In this document: positions 1 to 3,988 of the stretch, one piece after another
Position numbering within the stretch: position 1 is the stretch's first letter
How the letters are laid out: each line of letters opens with the position of its first letter
Origin: Pseudomonadota bacterium
GTDB taxonomy: Bacteria; Pseudomonadota; Gammaproteobacteria; Burkholderiales; JABEVD01
Direction: 5' to 3'
NCBI GenBank assembly: GCA_021811205.1
Contig: JAJZPK010000066.1
Coordinates: forward strand, 1 to 11,587
Length of the DNA stretch: 11,587 nucleotides
Program-made: the position numbers and the translations under genes
The notes under the pieces: generated by a model
Seen by the model: only the letters and a program-made list of their open reading frames with translations
What the model was told of the DNA's origin: nothing
The model's database searches: none

Positions 1-66
1 CGGTAAAAGTGATTCACAACGCGGCCAGTCCAGCAAATTCGTTGGCACCAATGACGACTCACGCAT
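1..66 (-). CDS. 5' end of an unidentified gene, cut by the window edge
   Basis: An open frame starts with ATG at 66-64 and stays open for 22 codons to the left edge, beginning MRESSLVPTNLL. A GGAGG Shine-Dalgarno lies about 8 bases upstream, inside the last codons of the HTH gene, and only 3 bases separate that gene's stop (72-70) from this ATG. The tight spacing suggests the two genes are co-transcribed and coupled. Twenty-two residues are too few to assign a family. Genes after such small HTH proteins in mobile elements are often replication or transfer functions, but that is only context. Confidence 0.5.
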   Translation of the reverse strand, partial: MRESSLVPTNLLDWPRCESLLP

Positions 67-69
67 CGC

Positions 70-402
70 TCATGCCTCCGCTTTTGCCACCCGTTCGGCC
101 TTCCGAGGCGCACCACGCCTTTTTTTCTTTGGTGAGCAGGATGGGATACGTCGATTTCGTTCCCTTTCCACATAGTTAGCCAAGTCTGAAACATGAACCA
201 CCCACTTGCCGCCGAGCTTGAAGAAACGAACCTCAACTGTACCCGCCCAGATTTGGTTACGAATGGTTGCTGGTGTGAGATGAAGGTGAGGTGCCGATTC
301 CTCGATTGTGAGGTGCAAATCCCCATACCGTTGGGCGAAGAAAAGAGCTGTGGGGCTGAGCCCTAGTTCGCCCTCGAATTTCGGCTTGCTAGAAATTTCC
401 AT
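70..402 (-). CDS. Small winged-helix/HTH DNA-binding protein
   Basis: This is a 110-residue basic protein. Residues about 31-55 (LTIEESAPHLHLTPATIRNQ and following) read as a helix-turn-helix. It is followed by a beta-wing-like stretch (VRFFKLGGKWVVHVSDL, about 58-74) and a short helix, the layout of excisionase/MerR-like or PrtN-like HTH proteins in mobile elements. The tail from residue 83 is rich in Lys and Arg (PKKKRRGAPRK), fitting nucleic-acid binding. I chose ATG at 402 because AAGGA lies 6 bases upstream. A TTG at 417 would add five residues but has no ribosome-binding site. The gene follows the membrane-protein gene (484-939) and precedes an ORF at 66. It probably regulates or helps excise the element, but the precise role is unknown. 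Confidence 0.7.
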   Translation of the reverse strand: MEISSKPKFEGELGLSPTALFFAQRYGDLHLTIEESAPHLHLTPATIRNQIWAGTVEVRFFKLGGKWVVHVSDLANYVERERNRRIPSCSPKKKRRGAPRKAERVAKAEA

Positions 403-407
403 TGTCC

Positions 408-460
408 GTCCTTCCAAAGGGCGGAAGGACGGCGAGCTTTGCGGCAGTCCTTCCGCCGCA
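408..460 (-). promoter_or_regulatory. Alternative hairpins over the ribosome-binding site of the HTH gene
   Basis: Three copies of one motif lie in alternating orientation. On the minus-strand mRNA they read GGCGGAAGGAC (457-447), its complement GTCCTTCCGCC (430-420), and GGAAGGAC (415-408), which is the Shine-Dalgarno of the HTH gene. The middle copy can pair perfectly with the first (11 bp, 16-nt loop) or with the Shine-Dalgarno copy (8 bp, 7-nt loop), but not both. A further 6-bp stem (460-455 with 445-440) would hold the first copy in a loop. The arrangement could control translation, or the repeats could be a multi-site DNA operator. The pairing is visible in the sequence. The function is inferred. 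Confidence 0.55.
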
Positions 461-483
461 AATTCCGTAAAAAAACTAACGAA

Positions 484-939
484 TTAAGCGGCTGAAAGGA
501 CGATGCGTGGAAAGGATGGGGCGAGGGTGAAAGCGCGAAGAGCCGCGCCAGGATGGAGCATGAAGTGCATTTTTTTCTTGCGCGTGTCGCAAGAAAGCAA
601 TAATGATTTGTTTCTATTGTATTCGTTCAAAATCAGAAGCGCCGACAAATCGACGGAAAAAGCACGTGATGTACTTCGAAATAGCCAGCTGAAGAAGAGA
701 TGGTTGATCTTGTTGATGATTTTTGCGGCGAATTCGAAAGACAGATCGCGGACGAAACAAAAAGCAACAACGACTGCTGCGAAAGCTAAGGCAGCCAAAA
801 TCGGCGCATGTGCCGCATCAAAAAATTTCAACATCGCCACAAACTCGACGCAAAGCAAAGCGCCAGCCACTATCCCCATGAGAGGACTAAGCTTCTTCTT
901 GGGTTTAGGTTCGTTTTGCTGTCTATTGAAAAAGTTCAT
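484..939 (-). CDS. Small membrane protein of unknown function
   Basis: This is a 151-residue ORF with a short polar, basic N-terminus (MNFFNRQQNEPKPKKK), then two hydrophobic spans, about residues 18-40 and 45-64. The basic cytosolic-type end before span 1 and an Arg-Asp after span 2 fit a two-span inner-membrane hairpin. The second half (about 70-151) is mixed and includes an amphipathic stretch near residues 74-87 and Lys/Arg clusters at 119-123. I recognise no family. No Shine-Dalgarno precedes the ATG, but a strong promoter lies exactly where transcription would start at or one base before the ATG, so the mRNA is probably leaderless. A plus-strand ORF over the same DNA lacks any start signal and is treated as a shadow. 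Confidence 0.5.
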   Translation of the reverse strand: MNFFNRQQNEPKPKKKLSPLMGIVAGALLCVEFVAMLKFFDAAHAPILAALAFAAVVVAFCFVRDLSFEFAAKIINKINHLFFSWLFRSTSRAFSVDLSALLILNEYNRNKSLLLSCDTRKKKMHFMLHPGAALRAFTLAPSFPRIVLSAA

Positions 940-946
940 ATTGTGA

Positions 947-974
947 ATGATACCGAATTCTCACTACATGTCAA
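947..974 (-). promoter_or_regulatory. Sigma-70-type promoter for the membrane-protein gene
   Basis: On the minus strand there is a perfect -35 TTGACA (974-969), a 16-bp spacer and -10 TATCAT (952-947). A transcript would begin near 940-941, which is immediately before the ATG at 939-937. This predicts a leaderless or nearly leaderless mRNA and explains the missing ribosome-binding site. Confidence 0.6.
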
Positions 975-1000
975 CTATTTTTACTTTGTTTTCATTGCGT

Positions 1001-1027
1001 TATCATTCAATATCATTCTGTATCATT
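1001..1027 (-). repeat. Three AATGATA direct repeats in 10-bp phase, probable regulator binding site
   Basis: TATCATT on the plus strand (AATGATA on the minus) occurs at 1001-1007, 1011-1017 and 1021-1027, each exactly 10 bp apart, so the three copies face the same side of the helix. A fourth copy in inverted orientation overlaps the -10 box at 946-952. The triplet lies about 60-88 bp upstream of the predicted start of the membrane-protein transcript, a typical activator position. The repeats also encode the last residues and stop codon of the truncated regulator gene. Confidence 0.55.
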
Positions 1028-1170
1028 TCCCCCGTATCCAAGGGCTCAACCGGAAGAAGGCACAGCCGATCGAATTCGCGCAGCGTCACCTGATCCATGG
1101 CACCAGCTTTGTGCAGTCCAGCGACCGTTTCATGCACAGCCTCCAAAATCGCCGATTCATTCTTGCGCAT
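1003..1170 (-). pseudogene. Truncated XRE/HigA-like regulator, N-terminal part only
   Basis: This 55-codon ORF begins MRKNESAILEAVHETVAGL and continues with AMDQVTLREFDRLCLLPV. That is the characteristic first part of a HigA/YiaG-like antitoxin-regulator family whose members are about 100 residues and carry an XRE helix-turn-helix in the second half. Here the match ends after PVEPL. The last dozen residues come from the AATGATA repeats and a stop follows, so the DNA-binding half is missing. The Shine-Dalgarno is excellent (GAGGTG, 7 bases before ATG 1170-1168), so the short product may still be made. It follows the XRE antitoxin gene by 48 bases and may be co-transcribed. The family call is from memory of conserved residues. 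A deletion or recombination at the repeats is the likely cause of the truncation. Confidence 0.6.
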
Positions 1171-1171
1171 C

Positions 1172-1193
1172 GCAATTCACCTCAATCAATTGC
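1172..1193 (-). promoter_or_regulatory. Inverted repeat enclosing the ribosome-binding site of the truncated regulator
   Basis: GCAATT (1172-1177) and AATTGC (1188-1193) form a perfect 6-bp inverted repeat with a 10-base spacer. On the minus strand the spacer carries the GAGGTG Shine-Dalgarno of the 1003-1170 gene. It may be an operator half-site pair or a weak hairpin. No regulator can be named. Confidence 0.3.
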
Positions 1194-1218
1194 ATGAGAT
1201 GTTTCCTCGGGCAGTGAG

Positions 1219-1674
1219 CTATGCTGCGGCAGCTTCCTGCGCCAGCGACTCGTGCCACCCGGATTCCGTTTCCTCGAAAACGATTTTCTGGTTCAGGACC
1301 CTGTCCATGTCATTCAGCATCGTGATTGCCGACCGGATGGTTTCGTTCCCATCCGAATGTCCCATGTAAATCAGGCGGACGAGTTTGTCCGCCCACTTCG
1401 GCAGCTTGCCGTGCTTTTCCCATAGCGCAACCGACTGCACATTGTTGCCGATCAGGTTCGCCAATGATCCCTGCGACAAACCCATTTGGTGGCGAAGGAA
1501 ACGAAGCTCCGCCCCGCTGATCGCCTGCTTCTTCCTGACGATGGTCGCAGCGATGGCGCGATCAAGCCCGTCTGCATTCTCGATGCTGACGCCATCACCA
1601 TAGGCCGTCTTCTCGATCCGATAGCCGTTGGCAAGCCAGATGTTCTTCAGTCCGCATTCCGTATAGTGGTACAT
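1219..1674 (-). CDS. XRE-family antitoxin/transcriptional regulator, partner of the DUF4258 protein
   Basis: This 151-residue protein has an N-terminal domain (MYHYTECGLKNIWLANGY and on to about 50) typical of regulators that accompany DUF4258-type proteins, and a central XRE helix-turn-helix at about 54-95. The HTH is recognisable from ELRFLRHQMGLSQGSLANLI followed by VALWEKHGKLP. The C-terminal part is helical and acidic. The layout resembles MqsA-type antitoxins with the HTH after an N-terminal toxin-contact domain, but the N-terminus has a single Cys and no zinc motif. I chose ATG at 1674, 7 bases after the toxin stop. A GTG at 1680 is also in frame but lies inside the GAGGTG ribosome-binding site. 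It would neutralise the toxin and repress the shared promoter. Those roles come from family knowledge and are not shown here. Confidence 0.72.
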   Translation of the reverse strand: MYHYTECGLKNIWLANGYRIEKTAYGDGVSIENADGLDRAIAATIVRKKQAISGAELRFLRHQMGLSQGSLANLIGNNVQSVALWEKHGKLPKWADKLVRLIYMGHSDGNETIRSAITMLNDMDRVLNQKIVFEETESGWHESLAQEAAAA

Positions 1675-1681
1675 ATTCACC

Positions 1682-1987
1682 TCATTTGACGTGCATCACG
1701 GTGACGACGATGATCCCGGGATTGTCTTCAGGGATCGCAGCCACGACCCCTATGGTCTCGCCTGCGACATGGTGCTCCATCAAGCATTCCAGCGATCCCT
1801 TCATTACATTGGGTTCCGGCTGCCTGTCGATTCGCCCATGCCTCAAGCACTCGAACACCATCTGCCGCGATATCTTGCGCTCCACCATCCTCACTTTTGC
1901 ATGTGTCGTGATGATGACATTGCGTGAATCCAGGGCGATTTCCCGAATCAGCTTGGTCGCTTGTTGTTTGGTCAGGTTCGGGATCAT
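1682..1987 (-). CDS. DUF4258 domain protein, probable toxin of a toxin-antitoxin pair
   Basis: This 101-residue protein has the DUF4258 signature: a His-containing strand-helix junction THAKVRMVERKI (about 28-39), a helix ending in CLRHGRI (47-53), and C-terminal strands including GVVAAIP and GIIVVTVM. DUF4258 proteins are small, and as I recall are considered relatives of RelE/BECR-type RNase toxins. His29, Arg33 and Arg37 are candidate functional residues. The gene is first in an operon with the XRE regulator, whose ATG lies 7 bases after this stop. Its ATG at 1987 has only a weak ribosome-binding site (GAAGCGACGAG), which would keep the yield low. A good promoter lies just upstream. Toxic activity is inferred from family and context. 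Confidence 0.68.
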   Translation of the reverse strand: MIPNLTKQQATKLIREIALDSRNVIITTHAKVRMVERKISRQMVFECLRHGRIDRQPEPNVMKGSLECLMEHHVAGETIGVVAAIPEDNPGIIVVTVMHVK

Positions 1988-2009
1988 CTCGTCGCTTCAA
2001 TATATAATT

Positions 2010-2038
2010 ATTATAGGTATATTTTTTATAGGTCACAA
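2010..2038 (-). promoter_or_regulatory. Promoter and probable operator of the toxin-antitoxin operon
   Basis: On the minus strand there is TTGTGA (2038-2033), a 17-bp spacer, then a perfect TATAAT (2015-2010). The start would fall near 2003, giving a leader of about 16 bases. The motif ACCTATAA occurs twice in direct orientation (plus-strand TTATAGGT at 2011-2018 and 2026-2033, 15 bp apart). One copy overlaps the -10 box and the other touches the -35 box, a good arrangement for repression by the XRE protein. The -35 box begins only a few bases beyond the integrase stop codon. Confidence 0.6.
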
Positions 2039-2040
2039 GT

Positions 2041-3099
2041 TCAGCCCAGCTTTTTGGCAAGCTTCTCCGCGTTCAGGTGAGTATAACGCTTCAGCATTTG
2101 AAGGGTCTTGTGCCCGGTCACGCTCGCGGCCTCGATCTGGTTCAATCCTTTCTCGAAAAGGCGGCTCGTGGCCTCGTGCCGCGTGTCGTGGAAATGTAGA
2201 TCCTCAAGAAATCCCTTCTCCTGCTCTTTTCCAGTTTGCTTGCAATCGTCGATATAGCTCTTCTTTGCCCGCTTCAAGGCCCTGTCGAAAGAAATCCTGA
2301 AGGCGTTCGCAGTGGTGGGGAAAACTTTCCCGCCGACACTTCTGGGAATGCCATTCAAAATTGCAACCGCCCTGGAAGAAAGAGGGACCGCCCGCCCTTC
2401 CCCGTTCTTCGTGTCCGGGAGGACGGCAAAGCATCTTTCCAGATCGATCCTTTTCCATTCGAGGGAAAGCAATTCTCCTCGCCTCATGGAAGTTTCCAGA
2501 GCCAAGCGAACCATAGGACCGACCCAGACATTCCTGCGGTTTCCCGCTCCCGATCCAGGGTTGTCGATCGCAGCCAGGAGATAACGCTCTTCTTCCTCGC
2601 TCAACCTTCTGTCCCTGGCGTTTTCGAGTCTCGGTTTCCTGATATTCTGAACCGGGTTTTGCAAAGGTATTCCCCATTCCTTCGCCGCGACGGTGAAAAG
2701 ATGGCTGATGACGGCAAGCTCAAGCCTGACGGTGGATGCCTTTTTCCCGGCTTCCAAGCGCTCGTCCCTGTAAGCCGCGAAATCGGTAGGGCGAAGCGTG
2801 GCAAGAAATCGGGAAGAAAGCTTGTGACGCTTCCATGCGTCAATCTTTTTGCCTTCGGAAAAAGCACTCTTTTTGTGAACCGTGAATTCCCGCTTGTACC
2901 TGTCGAGAGCATCGCCAAGAGTCGTTGACTCCGCTTCTGCGCGGGAAACGAAAACCCCGCGAATCATCTCGGCTTCGGTCAGTTTAGCCCAGGCTTCCGC
3001 TTCTGCTCTGGTGTTGAAAGTCCTGGTTTGAGACGGGAACCCCTTCTTCCTGATTTGACAGTGCCACTGCATGTCACCTTTTCGCCGAATTGTCGCCAT
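2041..3099 (-). CDS. Tyrosine-type site-specific recombinase (integrase)
   Basis: This 352-residue protein catalyses integration and excision of the element at the tRNA-Thr gene. An N-terminal arm-binding region (about 1-50, MATIRRKGDMQWHCQIRKK), a core-binding helical domain (about 60-155) and a C-terminal catalytic domain (about 165-345) are all present. Visible catalytic residues are Arg206 (TSMRRGELLSLEW), Lys231 (TKNGEGR), His304 and Arg307 (HFHDTRHE), His330 (TGHKT) and Tyr339 (KRYTHL). The set is complete, so the enzyme looks active. The ATG at 3099 has AAGGA 8 bases upstream. The start lies about 105 bp from the half tRNA that marks attR. The gene reads away from the border into the element. 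Confidence 0.95.
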   Translation of the reverse strand: MATIRRKGDMQWHCQIRKKGFPSQTRTFNTRAEAEAWAKLTEAEMIRGVFVSRAEAESTTLGDALDRYKREFTVHKKSAFSEGKKIDAWKRHKLSSRFLATLRPTDFAAYRDERLEAGKKASTVRLELAVISHLFTVAAKEWGIPLQNPVQNIRKPRLENARDRRLSEEEERYLLAAIDNPGSGAGNRRNVWVGPMVRLALETSMRRGELLSLEWKRIDLERCFAVLPDTKNGEGRAVPLSSRAVAILNGIPRSVGGKVFPTTANAFRISFDRALKRAKKSYIDDCKQTGKEQEKGFLEDLHFHDTRHEATSRLFEKGLNQIEAASVTGHKTLQMLKRYTHLNAEKLAKKLG

Positions 3100-3115
3100 G
3101 AGATTTTTCCTTCAC

Positions 3116-3169
3116 TGTGCCAGTATTGTGCCAATAAATACATCAACACCATTCATGTTTGTATAACAT
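3116..3169. promoter_or_regulatory. Repeats between integrase and attR, candidate arm or accessory sites
   Basis: TGTGCCA occurs twice in direct orientation 11 bp apart (3116-3122 and 3127-3133). Further on, ATGTT (3155-3159) and AACAT (3165-3169) form a 5-bp inverted repeat with a 5-base spacer. The stretch is AT-rich and lies between the integrase start and the crossover region, where arm-type integrase sites and excisionase sites normally sit. I could not find a convincing integrase promoter here. The binding role is inferred. Confidence 0.35.
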
Positions 3170-3204
3170 ACTATCAATAAATGATTTTATTTGAAACAAC
3201 ACTG

Positions 3205-3252
3205 TGATTTGTAATCAGAAGGTCGTGGGTTCGATTCCTATTGCCGGCACCA
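3205..3252 (+). other. attR: 3' part of a tRNA-Thr(TGT) gene
   Basis: The sequence reads as a tRNA from the anticodon arm onward. It has anticodon loop TTTGTAA (3208-3214, anticodon TGT at 3210-3212), 3' anticodon strand TCAGA, a variable loop, T-arm GTGGG-TTCGATT-CCTAT (3226-3242 region), acceptor strand TGCCGGC (3242-3248), discriminator A and encoded CCA (3250-3252). No D-arm or 5' acceptor strand (expected GCCGGCA) exists upstream, and the 5' anticodon strand already mispairs at 3204. The gene is therefore only a 3' half of about 48 bases and cannot make a tRNA. Next to an integrase, this marks the identity segment of the attachment site. Confidence 0.85.
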
Positions 3253-3262
3253 ATCACCCCTC

Positions 3263-3294
3263 CAGCAAGTTCCGAGAAAGTCCATAACTTGCTG
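3263..3294 (+). terminator. Hairpin just after the tRNA-Thr 3' end, weak terminator
   Basis: CAGCAAGTT (3263-3271) pairs perfectly with AACTTGCTG (3286-3294) around a 14-base loop, starting 10 bases after the encoded CCA. Only a broken T-run (ATTTATT) follows. It may have ended the tRNA-Thr transcript before the insertion or be a processing structure. Confidence 0.3.
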
Positions 3295-3426
3295 ATTTAT
3301 TGAAGTTAAACTCGAATTTCGCTCCATTAACTTCCCATCCCTCTCTCCTGCCATGATTCAACATCGGACAAGGCAATTCCCATGAAATCCATTGCCGTCC
3401 GGATAATTCTGTATGGCACACATGCT

Positions 3427-3459
3427 GTCGCATTTCTTTGCAAAAAATGCGACTTTTTT
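3427..3459 (+). terminator. Rho-independent terminator on the plus strand
   Basis: A 9-bp perfect stem, GTCGCATTT (3427-3435) with AAATGCGAC (3445-3453), is followed directly by six T residues (3454-3459). No clear coding gene ends before it on the plus strand. It could serve the tRNA-Thr transcript of the empty site, or an unrecognised RNA in 3253-3426. It also shields kdp from read-through out of the element. Confidence 0.65.
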
Positions 3460-3528
3460 CAGGGGATGCAGAAATGATGAAATGGATGGAACAGGGAACT
3501 TCTGGTCAAGGAGAGCGGTTTTGCAAAT

Positions 3529-3762
3529 TCAGACCAGAAGCGAAAGGTATGCCGAATCGATAGGCTCGGTGACTTTCTTCTCCAGCCAGGCATGCGCGCC
3601 GGCATCCGCCCCCTGCCGGTAGGCCCAAGTGGCGACGGTCAGAATGCTTTCTGCATTGGACGCGAACTCTACTCTTCCCAGTTCACCTGATATTTCTTCG
3701 CCGTACCGCTCGTTCCTTTCCAGCCATTTCTCGAGATGCAGCTTCGCACCCACCGCGGTCAC
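3529..3762 (-). CDS. Hypothetical 77-residue protein, uncertain
   Basis: An ORF with natural-looking composition (HLEKWLERNERYGEEISGEL, then ILTVATWAYRQGADAGAHAW) ends at 3529. No ATG is available. The first usable codon is GTG at 3762, without a Shine-Dalgarno, and a stop lies further upstream in frame. The putative start sits in the loop of a 7-bp inverted repeat (3751-3757 with 3770-3776). It is divergent from the kdp operon. It may be a real small acidic protein, or a C-terminal remnant of a gene damaged before or during insertion of the element. I recognise no family. Confidence 0.35.
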   Translation of the reverse strand: MTAVGAKLHLEKWLERNERYGEEISGELGRVEFASNAESILTVATWAYRQGADAGAHAWLEKKVTEPIDSAYLSLLV

Positions 3763-3800
3763 GTGAATTCGCGGTGTGGCCGCGCCCTGAAATCAAATTT

Positions 3801-3820
3801 CTTTACGCGATCTTTACGCG
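3801..3820 (+). promoter_or_regulatory. Direct repeat resembling a KdpE binding site
   Basis: CTTTACGCG occurs twice (3801-3809 and 3812-3820) with a period of 11 bp. In E. coli, KdpE binds upstream of kdpF at two T-rich hexamers related to TTTATA and TTTACA that are likewise one helical turn apart. A further TTAC occurs at 3835-3838. If transcription starts near 3873, the repeat centre lies about 60 bp upstream, as expected for activation. The match is by form and position, and binding is inferred. Confidence 0.5.
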
Positions 3821-3860
3821 TTTAGCCCCAGTCCTTACAACATCTTTATTTTCTCCAGCC

Positions 3861-3866
3861 TATCAT
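3861..3866 (+). promoter_or_regulatory. Probable -10 box of the kdp promoter
   Basis: TATCAT at 3861-3866 is a good -10 hexamer. The region 17 bp upstream (CAACAT around 3838-3843) is a poor -35, as expected for an activator-dependent promoter. The predicted start near 3873 leaves a leader of about 23 bases before the first ATG at 3896. Confidence 0.4.
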
Positions 3867-3895
3867 CCAACTACCGAATAGTTTCTGGAGGAAAC

Positions 3896-3988
3896 ATGGA
3901 GTTGACCTATATCGCGCTGATCATTGCGTTATTTGGACTGTCTGTTCTGTTCGTCCATGGCTGCGAAAAACTGGGGAAATCATCATGA
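3896..3988 (+). CDS. 30-residue membrane micropeptide encoded ahead of kdpF
   Basis: An ATG at 3896 with a very strong Shine-Dalgarno (TGGAGGA) opens a 30-codon frame: one hydrophobic span (YIALIIALFGLSVLFV, about residues 5-20) followed by a short polar tail, HGCEKLGKSS. Its stop overlaps the kdpF start in an ATGA (3985-3988), so translation is very likely coupled. It has the best ribosome-binding site at the head of the operon and is the first thing translated. It is not KdpF, which follows. KdpF is a single-span stabilising subunit of the pump, and this peptide has similar size and topology, so a structural or regulatory role with KdpFABC is plausible. I recognise no named family. Confidence 0.7.
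   Translation: MELTYIALIIALFGLSVLFVHGCEKLGKSS

Larger units (their letters stand above)
1..3252. mobile_element. Right end of an integrated genomic element inserted in a tRNA-Thr gene
   Basis: The interval runs from the left edge to the end of a half tRNA-Thr gene. It contains a tyrosine integrase next to that half tRNA, a toxin-antitoxin-like pair, a broken regulator gene, a small membrane protein and a small HTH protein, all on the minus strand. A tRNA 3' half without its 5' half is what a tRNA-targeting integrase leaves at the distal border (attR). The element therefore lies to the left and the kdp chromosome to the right. By inference the other border, carrying an intact tRNA-Thr on the same strand, lies left of position 1. 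No conjugation or phage structural gene is visible, so it could be an ICE, an IME, a satellite or a prophage end. Confidence 0.8.

Noticed and set aside
40..52. GGCACCA near the left edge as a second copy of the tRNA end
   Set aside because: No T-arm or acceptor complement precedes it. The 7-base match to the tRNA 3' end is compatible with chance.
1157..1195. 12-codon ORF (MQLIEVNCDAQE) overlapping the start of the truncated regulator
   Set aside because: It has an AGGA at plausible distance, but the frame is short and overlaps a better-supported start. There is not enough evidence to call a leader peptide.
503..1197. Plus-strand ORFs of 147 and 129 codons opposite the membrane-protein gene and the truncated regulator
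   Set aside because: They lack ribosome-binding sites and read as low-complexity antisense translations. The minus-strand frames have a promoter (membrane gene) or a good Shine-Dalgarno and family similarity (regulator).
3180..3252. Complete tRNA gene at the element border
   Set aside because: The D-arm and the 5' acceptor strand are missing and the anticodon stem mispairs at its base, so only a 3' half is present.
3382..3477. 31-codon plus-strand ORF followed by an overlapping 29-codon ORF
   Set aside because: The first contains the intrinsic terminator within its frame and has a weak ribosome-binding site. The second has no recognisable features. Chance short frames are more likely.
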